A stretch of DNA of 64,000 bases from Lederbergia citrea (GTDB lineage Bacteria; Bacillota; Bacilli; Bacillales; Bacillaceae_C). Both the position numbers and the translations under genes were made by a program. A model generated the notes under the pieces. The model did not search any database. It saw only the letters and a list, made by a program, of their open reading frames with translations, and was not told the origin of the DNA. The number at the start of each line of letters is the position of its first letter. Position 1 is the stretch's first letter. The stretch spans positions 249,486 to 313,485 of the forward strand of contig NZ_JAGYPH010000003.1 of the NCBI RefSeq assembly GCF_018343525.1, in the 5' to 3' direction. This document shows, in pieces, positions 9,279 to 16,969 of this stretch.

Positions 9279-9327
9279 ATTCGACAAAAACCGGGGCGTG
9301 ACAGGCACGCCCCGGTTTTTGTCGAAT
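9279..9327. repeat. Interspersed palindromic repeat, copy 1 (full-length)
   Basis: This is a perfect 22-bp inverted repeat (9279-9300 and 9306-9327) around the loop ACAGG. The arms start ATTCGACAAAAACCGG. It is the most complete copy of the family found ten times in this window, and it sits 13 bases after the cutC stop, where its hairpin could also end transcription. Confidence 0.9.
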
Positions 9328-9340
9328 GATTTTTTACACA

Positions 9341-10039
9341 TTATCGTTCGAACATTTTAGTAATTGTTCTAACTTTATTTGGGTCAATGGGTTTTAAGGA
9401 TTGTTCTTCAAATCTGACACCTGATCCAAAATGGATTTCTTCCACTCCTGTTTGTTTTACAAACCCAGCCGCATTGTTAGTCTTCAAACCGCTCCCCGCA
9501 AGTATATGTAATGGCTTATTTTCCGTTATTTGTAGCAGGCTTTTAATAACGTCGGTGGCTTCAGTTACATTCGGCTGACCGCCAGATGTTAATACCCTAT
9601 TAATTTGCGGAAATTGCAACAACGTCTTTAGAGCGGCTTCCTGGTCAACCACTTCATCAAACGCCCTATGAAAGGTTACATCCAAGTCTCCCGCAACGGA
9701 TAAAAGTTTTTCCAAAGCATCGACATCAATTGTATGATCGCGAGTCAATGTACCGATCACAATCCCATTTGCTCCGATTTCGCGAACAACTTTAATATCC
9801 TCCATCATGGTGATCATATCTTCCTCGCTATAGCAAAACGAGTAACTATGCGGACGAATCATCACGTTTACTGGAATCTTCACAGCATTTACCACTTCTT
9901 TGATTAAACCAAAACTAGGGGTCAATCCACCCTCTGCGATTCCTGTAATTAACTCGATTCGATTTGCGCCATTTTCTTCTGCCACTTTTGCATCCTTTAC
10001 ACTTGTTGCAATGATTTCAATTTGCACTATTTTCTTCAA
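9341..10039 (-). CDS. cutC: CutC family protein
   Basis: This is a 232-residue TIM-barrel protein of the CutC family. The N-terminal IEIIATSVKDAKVAEENGANRIELI and GLTPSFGLIK are diagnostic, as are VNVMIRPHSYSFCYSEED, TFHRAFDEVVD, RVLTSGG and ILAGSGLKTNN. The family was first described as copper-homeostasis proteins, but its biochemical activity is unsettled. The start is a TTG at 10039 preceded by a GGAAGG-like site. It is monocistronic as far as seen, divergent from the MFS gene and followed by a palindromic repeat. Confidence 0.94.
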   Translation of the reverse strand: MKKIVQIEIIATSVKDAKVAEENGANRIELITGIAEGGLTPSFGLIKEVVNAVKIPVNVMIRPHSYSFCYSEEDMITMMEDIKVVREIGANGIVIGTLTRDHTIDVDALEKLLSVAGDLDVTFHRAFDEVVDQEAALKTLLQFPQINRVLTSGGQPNVTEATDVIKSLLQITENKPLHILAGSGLKTNNAAGFVKQTGVEEIHFGSGVRFEEQSLKPIDPNKVRTITKMFER

Positions 10040-10239
10040 TCCCTTCCATTTATTAATCTATTTTATCGACTGTACCGCTTCATCTCTGCGAATACAACAA
10101 ATGAAGCGATCTCAATCAAAATATAAACCAAACCATAACTCTCCCTATTGGAATTTTCATACAAATCGATGTAGAATGGGGTATATATTTAGTGTATCTA
10201 AATAATCTTTGAAAGTTAATCTAACAGGAGGAGATTTCA

Positions 10240-11427
10240 TTGAGTAAATCACTCGTAAAGGAAGCTCCTCGACAACGGGTGAGTTCCGATAAAATTTGGA
10301 CACGGGATTTTGTTTTAATCGTCATGTCTAATTTTTTTGTTTTTTTAGGATTTCAAATGACTTTACCGACCCTTCCCCTCTTTGTTAAGGAACTTGGCGG
10401 AAATGATCAGTTAATTGGAATCGTTGTTGGTATTTTTACCTTCTCTGCTCTCCTTCTGCGGCCATATGCTGGGCATGCATTGGAGTCGAAAGGCAGACGC
10501 TTTGTATTCCTGACAGGGCTGGGAATTTTCGTTTTTTCTGTCGGTTCCTTCGGATTCGTAAACAGTATGCTCTTCTTATTTCTTATGAGAATCGTCCAAG
10601 GAGTTGGCTGGGGATTTTCCACAACAGCATCCGGTACAATTGCGACTGATTTGATACCTGCAAAAAGACGCGGAGAGGGAATGGGTTATTACGGCCTTTC
10701 GGGGAATTTGGCGCTAGCCTTCGGGCCAACTTTAGGTCTTGCCTTAGTTGGCATAGTGTCTTTTAAGCAACTGTTTTTAATTTGTGCGATTCTCGGAGTA
10801 GCAGCTCTTTTGTTATCTTCAAAAATTCGCTATAAACAAGTGGATGAGCAGGCTGTTCCGCTCAAAAAATGGGACATTTATGAAAAAAGTGCACTGCCAC
10901 CGTCAATACTTTTATTTTTCATTACAGTTACTTTCGGCGGTATCGCTTCTTTCTTGCCCATCTATTCAGTGCAGAAAGGCATTGCCGGAATCGAATGGTA
11001 TTTCCTGTTATATGCAATCGCATTGATGCTCTCCCGTACCTTTGCAGGTAAAATATATGACCAAAAGGGACATCAAGCCGTATTCATTCCAGGGGCCCTG
11101 TTAATTCTTGTCTCTATGATTCTGCTAGCTTGGCTTCCAAACAGCATGGCCCTTTACGTTGCTGCCATTCTATACGGGTTTGGCTTCGGAACTGTACAAC
11201 CTGCCTTACAAGCATGGTCTGTCAAAGAGGTTCAAGCCAATCGGCGGGGAATGGCAAACGCGACCTTTTTCTCATTCTTTGACCTAGGTGTCGGAATCGG
11301 CGCGATAGTTTTCGGCCAAATCGCCTACCTATATGGCTATAGCACCATCTATAGCGTCGCAGCCATATCCGTACTCTGCTCCATCCTTCTCTACATCCGC
11401 ATACTAATAAAAACTAAAACAACATAA
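10240..11427 (+). CDS. MFS transporter
   Basis: This is a 395-residue major facilitator protein with about 12 hydrophobic segments. The loop between the second and third segments (GHALESKGRR) and MGYYGLSGNLALAFGPTLGLAL are typical of the drug-proton antiporter group. The second half repeats the pattern with GKIYDQKGHQ. The TTG start follows AGGAGGAG closely. The substrate cannot be read from the sequence; export of a small molecule is likely. It is divergent from cutC and followed by a palindromic repeat that may act as its terminator. Confidence 0.9.
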   Translation: MSKSLVKEAPRQRVSSDKIWTRDFVLIVMSNFFVFLGFQMTLPTLPLFVKELGGNDQLIGIVVGIFTFSALLLRPYAGHALESKGRRFVFLTGLGIFVFSVGSFGFVNSMLFLFLMRIVQGVGWGFSTTASGTIATDLIPAKRRGEGMGYYGLSGNLALAFGPTLGLALVGIVSFKQLFLICAILGVAALLLSSKIRYKQVDEQAVPLKKWDIYEKSALPPSILLFFITVTFGGIASFLPIYSVQKGIAGIEWYFLLYAIALMLSRTFAGKIYDQKGHQAVFIPGALLILVSMILLAWLPNSMALYVAAILYGFGFGTVQPALQAWSVKEVQANRRGMANATFFSFFDLGVGIGAIVFGQIAYLYGYSTIYSVAAISVLCSILLYIRILIKTKTT

Positions 11428-11470
11428 TTCGACAAAAACCGGGGCGTGCCTGTCACCCCCCGGTTTTTGT
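11427..11470. repeat. Interspersed palindromic repeat, copy 2
   Basis: ATTCGACAAAAACCGGGGCG begins this imperfect copy, followed by the inverted core GTGCCTGTCAC and CCCCGGTTTTTGT. The right end lacks the last CGAAT. It begins at the last base of the MFS stop codon, so the hairpin plus T-run may end that transcript. Confidence 0.85.
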
Positions 11471-11589
11471 TTTTATGGAAATCCAGAAATCCCCACCTAT
11501 CCTTCATAAATAAAGTTATGCTAAAATAACAATTGTTCAAATTATTGTGCTGCATTTAAATTTAATTTTACTTAAGGAGGAGTGGTTAT

Positions 11590-12279
11590 ATGGTATTAAT
11601 CGGTGTTGCTTTAATCATCATTGGTTTTGCATTAAGGCTAAATCCGCTTGTTGTCGTAACAGTTTCCGGTTTGGTCACTGGCTTGATTGCTGGTTTGCCT
11701 ATCTTGGACATTATTACGCAATTTGGAGAAGCATTCACAACGAATCGTTATATGTCGATATTAATTGTCACGCTTCCGGTGATTGGTCTTTTAGAGAGAA
11801 GTGGTTTGCAAAATCAAGCAGGACATCTCGTTTCAAAAATTAAAGCTGTGACTGCCGGGCGAATCATCAATATTTATTTACTTTTCCGTGAAGTCGGTGC
11901 TGCCCTTGGCTTGCTTAGTCTTGGTGGACATCCGCAAACAGTAAGACCACTCCTAGCTCCGATGGCTGAAGGAGCAGCAAGAGCGAAGTACGGGGAAGTT
12001 CCCGAAAAAGAAAGAGAAGAAATTCGTGCCCATGCGGCAGCCGCTGATAATATCGGATTGTTTTTCGGAGAAGATATTTTCGTAGCAGTCGGGGCTATTT
12101 TATTAATGAAAGGCTTTTTCGACCAAAATGGCATTGAATCAGATCCGATTATGATGGCAATCTGGGGATTACCGACGGCGATTTTTGCATTCATTGTCCA
12201 TTCCGTTAGACTTCACTTGTTTGATAAAAAGCTAGACAGAAAGTTAGGTAAAAAAACTAAGGAGGACGTGAACGCATGA
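11590..12279 (+). CDS. DUF969 family membrane protein
   Basis: This is a 229-residue multi-pass membrane protein recognised as DUF969 from its content and its pairing with a DUF979 gene. It has LNPLVVVTVSGLVTGLIAG, TNRYMSILIVTLPVIGLLE, GGHPQTVRPLLAPMAEGAA and AAADNIGLFFGEDIFVAVGA. The look is that of one half of a two-part secondary transporter. It has a good AAGGAGG site before ATG 11590 and overlaps the DUF979 gene by four bases (ATGA). The third gene is pyroglutamyl peptidase, so a role in moving pyroglutamate or pyroglutamyl peptides is inferred, not shown. Confidence 0.88.
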   Translation: MVLIGVALIIIGFALRLNPLVVVTVSGLVTGLIAGLPILDIITQFGEAFTTNRYMSILIVTLPVIGLLERSGLQNQAGHLVSKIKAVTAGRIINIYLLFREVGAALGLLSLGGHPQTVRPLLAPMAEGAARAKYGEVPEKEREEIRAHAAAADNIGLFFGEDIFVAVGAILLMKGFFDQNGIESDPIMMAIWGLPTAIFAFIVHSVRLHLFDKKLDRKLGKKTKEDVNA

Positions 12280-13238
12280 TTTTTTCTGTAGAATTTATTT
12301 ATATTGTCATGGGAATCATCGGATTATGCTGTTCATTATATACGTTTTCCGATAAAGCGAATCCTAAGAGGCTTCTATCTGGATTATTCTATTTACTCTA
12401 CTCTGTCACTATATTACTCGGCAAAGTCATCCCTCCATTTTATATCGGGTTAATGGTTCTTATCATGGTGTTAATCGTTGGAGTTGGCGGTCTTCGCAAA
12501 GGGAAATACGATGAAGCTACAGAGGAACAGAAGGAAAACAATCGTAAACGATTAGGTTCCAAGTTATTTATTCCGGCCCTTCTCATTCCGCTCTTAACGA
12601 TTATTGGAGCAAAAGGATTTGATGGCGTAAAAATTGGATCTTCATTTATCCTTGACCCGGCAAATCCAACATTGGTTGCTCTAGGTATTGCATGTATAAT
12701 TGCCATTTTAGCTGCGATGCTGTTAACTAAAAGTACACCGCAAACAGGGATTAAAGAATCTCGCCGACTTTTAGAAGCAATTGGTTGGGCGGTCGTACTA
12801 CCACAGCTTTTGGCAACATTAGGGACGATTTTTACAAAAGCTGGAGTTGGAACAGTAGTAGCTGATACCGTCACGAAGATTATTCCAGAAAGTAACTTAT
12901 TCATGATTGTTTTCGTATTTTGTGTAGGTATGGCATTATTTACAATGATTATGGGGAATGCATTTGCGGCGTTTCCGGTTATGGCGGCTGGTATTGCTGT
13001 TCCCTTTTTGATTCATCAATTTAATGCAGATCCGAATCACATTGCTGCCATCTCAATGTTTGCCGGTTATTGTGGAACACTAATGACCCCAATGGCAGCA
13101 AACTTTAATATTGTCCCTGCAGCCTTGTTAGATCTGAAGGATAAGAATCATGTCATTCGCGTGCAAATTCCAACTGCCTTATTCGTACTTGCATTCAATG
13201 TATTGTTGATGTATTTTCTAGTGAAATGGGAGGTATGA
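12276..13238 (+). CDS. DUF979 family membrane protein
   Basis: This is a 320-residue protein with about nine or ten hydrophobic segments. It contains LAAMLLTKSTPQTGIKESRR, AIGWAVVLPQLLATLGTIF, GNAFAAFPVMAAGIAVPF and AGYCGTLMTPMAANFNIVPA, features of the DUF979 family. It is translationally coupled to the DUF969 gene by an ATGA overlap and its stop is five bases before the pcp start. Together with the DUF969 protein it probably forms a two-subunit permease. Biochemical function is not known to me. Confidence 0.88.
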   Translation: MIFSVEFIYIVMGIIGLCCSLYTFSDKANPKRLLSGLFYLLYSVTILLGKVIPPFYIGLMVLIMVLIVGVGGLRKGKYDEATEEQKENNRKRLGSKLFIPALLIPLLTIIGAKGFDGVKIGSSFILDPANPTLVALGIACIIAILAAMLLTKSTPQTGIKESRRLLEAIGWAVVLPQLLATLGTIFTKAGVGTVVADTVTKIIPESNLFMIVFVFCVGMALFTMIMGNAFAAFPVMAAGIAVPFLIHQFNADPNHIAAISMFAGYCGTLMTPMAANFNIVPAALLDLKDKNHVIRVQIPTALFVLAFNVLLMYFLVKWEV

Positions 13239-13242
13239 TTAC

Positions 13243-13890
13243 ATGGGGAAAAAGGTATTAATAACAGGCTTCGATCCATTTGGAACTGATAAGGTAAACC
13301 CGGCACTTGAAGCTGTAAAGCAATTAGATGGTATAAAAGCAGATAATGTAGAAATTGTGGCCCAAGAGGTGCCGACTGTTTTTCATAAATCGATTGAAGT
13401 AGTGGTAGAGGCAATTGAAAAACACGAGCCGGATGTTGTCATTTGTGTTGGACAAGCAGGCGGCCGCACTCAAGTGACACCTGAGCGAATTGCGATTAAT
13501 GTCGATGATGCCCGCATTCCAGACAATCAGAGAAATCAGCCAATTGATGAGGCTATTTACGAGGACGGCCCAGCTGCCTATTGGACAACCTTGCCTGTAA
13601 AAAGAATGGTTCACGAAATGAAAAAAGCAGGAATTCCCGCCGCTGTTTCCAATACAGCAGGGACCTTCGTTTGTAATCATTTATTCTATGGCGTCATGCA
13701 CTATTTACAAAAATCCGCTCCGCAAATTCGCGGCGGCTTTATCCATATTCCGTTCATTCCAGAACAAACCGTTGAAAATGGTGCCCCTAGCTTAAACCTT
13801 GACGACATCGTACGCGGCCTTCAAACTGCAGCAATCATCGCAGCGAACGAAACAGAAGACATCCGCGAAATCGGCGGAACCACACACTAA
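13243..13890 (+). CDS. pcp: Pyrrolidone-carboxylate peptidase (pyroglutamyl peptidase I)
   Basis: This is a 215-residue peptidase of family C15 that cleaves N-terminal pyroglutamate from peptides in the cytoplasm. It starts VLITGFDPFG. The catalytic triad falls at the family positions: Glu81 (VTPERIAIN), Cys144 (GTFVCNH) and His168 (GFIHIPFIPEQ). It has a GGGAGG site 11 bases before ATG. It is the last gene of the DUF969-DUF979 operon and is followed directly by a palindromic repeat. The pathway for the released 5-oxoproline is not in the window. Confidence 0.97.
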   Translation: MGKKVLITGFDPFGTDKVNPALEAVKQLDGIKADNVEIVAQEVPTVFHKSIEVVVEAIEKHEPDVVICVGQAGGRTQVTPERIAINVDDARIPDNQRNQPIDEAIYEDGPAAYWTTLPVKRMVHEMKKAGIPAAVSNTAGTFVCNHLFYGVMHYLQKSAPQIRGGFIHIPFIPEQTVENGAPSLNLDDIVRGLQTAAIIAANETEDIREIGGTTH

Positions 13891-13928
13891 TTCGACAAGT
13901 GCCTGTCACTCCCCGAATTTTGTCGAAT
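13890..13928. repeat. Interspersed palindromic repeat, copy 3 (short left arm)
   Basis: ATTCGACAAGTGCCTGTCAC and then TCCCCGAATTTTGTCGAAT. The left arm is shortened and joins the core directly; the right arm is complete. It starts at the pcp stop codon and is the only hairpin seen after that operon. Confidence 0.8.
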
Positions 13929-14011
13929 GGTTGCTTTTGGTATTTGATGATTTCATGGAATGTATGTTATGATAGTCATAATCAAATATTGAATGTACTT
14001 GGAGGAGTCTG

Positions 14012-14055
14012 TCACCAAGGGATAACTATGTCCTTTGGTGATGGGCTCTTTTTGC
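14012..14055 (+). promoter_or_regulatory. Hairpin with T-run in the leader of the antiporter gene (candidate attenuator)
   Basis: The arms TCACCAAGGG (from 14012) and TCCTTTGGTGA (to 14041) form a strong stem with one G-U pair, followed by a GC-rich stretch and then CTTTTTGC. It lies about 40 bases upstream of the antiporter start and after a GGAGGAG segment. It looks like an intrinsic terminator in a 5' leader, so it could control read-through in response to an ion or another signal. No known riboswitch class could be matched by eye. Confidence 0.55.
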
Positions 14056-14094
14056 ATTTTTTTGATTAAATTATTATAGGAAGGCGGAATTCAG

Positions 14095-15228
14095 GTGATT
14101 TTAATACTTCAATTAGCGATCATTTTAATCGCATCAAAAGTAGCTGGCAGCCTAAGCGTAAGATTGGGACAGCCAGCGGTTCTTGGGAAACTGCTTGTCG
14201 GGATTGTTTTAGGTCCTTCGGTTTTAGGATTGGTAACTGAAACAGAAACATTAAGCGCACTCAGTCAAATCGGTGTGATCCTGCTAATGTTCATTGCAGG
14301 ATTGGAAACGGATATAGATGAGTTTAAAAGAACTGGAAAAGCGGCCACTTATGTAGGATTCGGGGGGATAATTGCCCCTCTTGCATTCGGATATTTGGCC
14401 GGAATCATATTAAATTTGTCTGTATTTGAATCTCTGTTTTTAGGGCTATTACTTTCAGCTACAAGTGTAAGCATCTCCGTTCAAGCGTTGAAGGAAATGA
14501 ATCAATTGAAAACCCGTGAAGGGACAACCATTTTAGGGGCTGCAGTCATCGACGATGTCGTCGTCATTATTGCTTTAGCATTTTTAATGAGCTTTTCCGG
14601 CGGCGATGTGAATTTGACCATGGTTATTTTTAAGAAAGTCCTATTCTTCGCTGGAGCCATTCTCATCGGATGGAAGGTTGTTCCTTGGTTCCTGGAAAGA
14701 TTCGCAAAATTAAAAGTAACCGAGACGGTCATTTCCTCTGCACTCATCATTTGTTTTGTTTTCGCTTATTTTGCTGAGTACACAGGCGTTGCTGCGATCA
14801 TCGGAGCCTATATCGCTGGTGTGGCAATTAGCGTAACGGGTTTCAAACATGAGATATTTAAAAAGGTAGAAACAATCAGTTATTCCATTTTCGTGCCCGT
14901 CTTTTTTACCTCGATTGGTATTATGGCTCAGTTTAATGGAATTGCTCAAAATTTAGGACTGATTGTGGCATTAAGTATTTTAGCGATTTTAACAAAATTA
15001 GTTGGTGCCGGTATTGGTGCTAAATTGGCAGGCTTCAGTTGGAGAAGTTCGGCGGGGATTGGGTCGGCAATGGTTTCCCGCGGTGAAGTGGCATTAATTA
15101 TTGCTGCCATTGGTTTAGAGTCCATGTTATTATCACAAGATATGTTTGCCGTACTCATTGTAGTGATCTTGGTGACAACCATTGTTACTCCGCCGATGAT
15201 GAAATTGGTTTTTAAGGCAAAAGATTAA
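14095..15228 (+). CDS. CPA2 family cation/proton antiporter (NapA/GerN type)
   Basis: This is a 377-residue membrane antiporter with about 12 segments. It has VRLGQPAVLGKLLVGIVLGP near the N-terminus, IGVILLMFIAGLET, and LGAAVIDDVVVIIALAF with the paired Asp residues of the ion-binding site of NapA-like proteins. GSAMVSRGEVALIIAAIG is the conserved late segment. Length matches NapA/GerN Na+/H+ antiporters and it lacks a C-terminal TrkA-N domain. Na+ or K+ exchange for protons is likely; which ion is not decidable here. The GTG start follows an AAGGCGG site. A leader hairpin (14012-14055) and a terminator (15237-15270) bracket the gene. Confidence 0.9.
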   Translation: MILILQLAIILIASKVAGSLSVRLGQPAVLGKLLVGIVLGPSVLGLVTETETLSALSQIGVILLMFIAGLETDIDEFKRTGKAATYVGFGGIIAPLAFGYLAGIILNLSVFESLFLGLLLSATSVSISVQALKEMNQLKTREGTTILGAAVIDDVVVIIALAFLMSFSGGDVNLTMVIFKKVLFFAGAILIGWKVVPWFLERFAKLKVTETVISSALIICFVFAYFAEYTGVAAIIGAYIAGVAISVTGFKHEIFKKVETISYSIFVPVFFTSIGIMAQFNGIAQNLGLIVALSILAILTKLVGAGIGAKLAGFSWRSSAGIGSAMVSRGEVALIIAAIGLESMLLSQDMFAVLIVVILVTTIVTPPMMKLVFKAKD

Positions 15229-15236
15229 CAAGCATT

Positions 15237-15270
15237 GTGGCAATTCTTAAATGGAATTGCCACCTTTTTG
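15237..15270 (+). terminator. Terminator of the antiporter gene
   Basis: The arms GTGGCAATTC and GAATTGCCAC form a perfect 10-bp stem with a 7-base loop, followed by CTTTTTG, nine bases after the antiporter stop. Confidence 0.9.
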
Positions 15271-15317
15271 TGTAAAATTTTAGAATACCTCATAAAAATT
15301 AACCCATGTCAACACAA

Positions 15318-15358
15318 ATAGCGCGATAATGACTTAAGCCATTATCGCGCTATCTTTT
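15318..15358. terminator. Hairpin between antiporter and lyase genes, overlapping the lyase C-terminus
   Basis: The arms ATAGCGCGATAATG (15318-15331) and CATTATCGCGCTAT (15340-15353) are perfectly complementary over 14 bp. A T-run follows only in the plus direction (CTTTTTC). In the minus direction the right arm encodes the last codons and stop of the lyase gene, so this hairpin probably also protects or ends the 3' end of the ten-gene operon transcript. Confidence 0.75.
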
Positions 15359-16943
15359 TCATATTATACGGAGGAAATTGCCCTAATATTTGGCCGCTTT
15401 TCACAAATTCAATCATTTTCTCCAAATCTGGTAAAATAAACCGATCTTCCCACATCGGTGCGATTGATAGACGAATCCAACGGTGGATTGCAAAAGTCCC
15501 TTTCCCCATACATAAACCTTGCATATTTTCTGATATAAGATCAATCGCTTGTGCTGCAACGAGAAGCTCGATGGCCAATACTTGTTGAGCAAGTTCAATC
15601 ATATGCATTAATTTGCGGACTGCCCCCATGGCCATACTATTATGGTCCTCTTGGTTACCTTTTGCAGGAATCGAACCGACACTTGCAGGCGTGGCCAATA
15701 TTCTTATTTCGCCGACCATTGCCGTGGCATTCGCATGAACAAGCGCAAATCCGGTATTCAGTCCCGCTTTCGCTACTAAATTTGTCGGTAAACCATAACT
15801 CATAAATGGATCGAGCAATCTTGCTGATCTTCTTTCCGATATAACAGCTAAGTCTGTAATAACAATACCCATAAAATCGAGCGCATATGAGAGGTGTGCC
15901 CCATGATAATTCCCACCGCTTAAACTTTCAAAGTTAACGCCATCAAAGAAAATTAACGGGTTATCCTTCGACGCATTCATCTCTCTATCTAAAATAGATT
16001 GTATATATTGGAGCACATCTTTAATCGCTCCATGGACTTGTGCGGTGGACCGAATGCTAACCGCATCTTGGACACGAGGTTTCAATTCTCCTAAACGTTT
16101 CCTGCCTTCATCCGTCGTCCATTGACTACCTTCCAGGAATTCTCGTAAAATCCGAGCGGTATCCTGTTCAGACTGAAGATTATTCACTTCATGTATCCGA
16201 GGATCAAGTGCATTCATTTCCCCTCTTGTTGCTTCAATATTCAAAGCAGCAGCCATATCAGCAATTTTACAAAGTTGTTGTGCTTGATAATAAGCATAAA
16301 TGGATGCCGCCAGCACCATCGTACTTCCATCAATTAAACTCAATGCCTCTTTTGCTGTCATTTCAAATGTGATCGGTACAATTTGGGCCTTAGCTAAGAT
16401 GTCGGGACTGATTCCTTTATCACCTCGGAAACGAGCCTTCCCTTCCGGCGCCCCAATCAAACATAAACCGATATGGGCCATTGGCTGTAAATCGCCTACC
16501 CCTAGAGAACCTATTTGCGGTACGCACGGATAGACACCTTTATTTAGAAGTTGCAATATTCGCTCAATAAACTCAATTCTCACCCCAGAATTTCCGCGGG
16601 CAAACACATTCGCTCGTAACAACATCGCTAGCCGAACGACTTGTTCGGGAAAATCGGGACCAAGCCCCACAGCGTGTGAAAGTAAAATTTTTCGTTGAAA
16701 TTCGTTTTGATTTCGTTCATCAACGACAAAATCCTTTAATTTTCCTAAACCGGTTGTAACTCCATAAATCACCTTTTTTTCATCCACAAGCCATTGATCG
16801 ACAGCAGAACGATAATGGTTCACTCTATTTATTGCTTCAATCGACAAAGCGACTTGCAAATGTGGATTTTCAATATACTCAAATATTTTTTCATATGATA
16901 AAGTTTCTCCGTCAATAATGAGAAACTCTGTTTGGCTAGGCAC
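15342..16943 (-). CDS. Histidine ammonia-lyase paralog without MIO triad; candidate ergothionase
   Basis: This is a 533-residue member of the HAL/PAL superfamily. Conserved landmarks include YGVTTGLG, PQIGSLGVGDLQPMAHIG, STAQVHGAIKDVL and GNQEDHNSMAMGA. The normal sequence GS-x-G-A-S-G-D-L, whose Ala-Ser-Gly cyclises to the MIO electrophile, reads GSLGVGDL here: the triad is missing and one residue is deleted. I checked the codons (ggt tct cta ggg gta ggc gat tta) and see no frameshift. MIO-independent members of this superfamily include ergothionases, which eliminate trimethylamine from ergothioneine. The hydantoinase, carbamoylase, urocanase-like and betaine-type importer genes in the operon support that role. 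The start is GTG 16943, six bases after AAGGTG. It is the last gene of the operon. Confidence 0.85.
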   Translation of the reverse strand: MPSQTEFLIIDGETLSYEKIFEYIENPHLQVALSIEAINRVNHYRSAVDQWLVDEKKVIYGVTTGLGKLKDFVVDERNQNEFQRKILLSHAVGLGPDFPEQVVRLAMLLRANVFARGNSGVRIEFIERILQLLNKGVYPCVPQIGSLGVGDLQPMAHIGLCLIGAPEGKARFRGDKGISPDILAKAQIVPITFEMTAKEALSLIDGSTMVLAASIYAYYQAQQLCKIADMAAALNIEATRGEMNALDPRIHEVNNLQSEQDTARILREFLEGSQWTTDEGRKRLGELKPRVQDAVSIRSTAQVHGAIKDVLQYIQSILDREMNASKDNPLIFFDGVNFESLSGGNYHGAHLSYALDFMGIVITDLAVISERRSARLLDPFMSYGLPTNLVAKAGLNTGFALVHANATAMVGEIRILATPASVGSIPAKGNQEDHNSMAMGAVRKLMHMIELAQQVLAIELLVAAQAIDLISENMQGLCMGKGTFAIHRWIRLSIAPMWEDRFILPDLEKMIEFVKSGQILGQFPPYNMKKIAR

Positions 16944-16969
16944 TAGTTTCACCTTCCTTTGCAAATATG

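Larger units (their letters stand above)
9026..9340. other. Intergenic region between the GntR operon and cutC
   Basis: About 315 bases without a gene. It contains the perfect operator-like palindrome at 9066-9080 just upstream of the GntR gene and a full interspersed palindromic repeat at 9279-9327 just after the cutC stop. The stretch between them is AT-rich and should hold the promoter of the minus-strand operon, but no convincing -35/-10 pair could be chosen. Confidence 0.6.

Noticed and set aside
13950..14094. Known Na+, Mn2+ or c-di-AMP riboswitch in the antiporter leader
   Set aside because: The leader is short and its sequence does not show the conserved elements of those classes that I know. 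It is kept only as an unassigned candidate attenuator.
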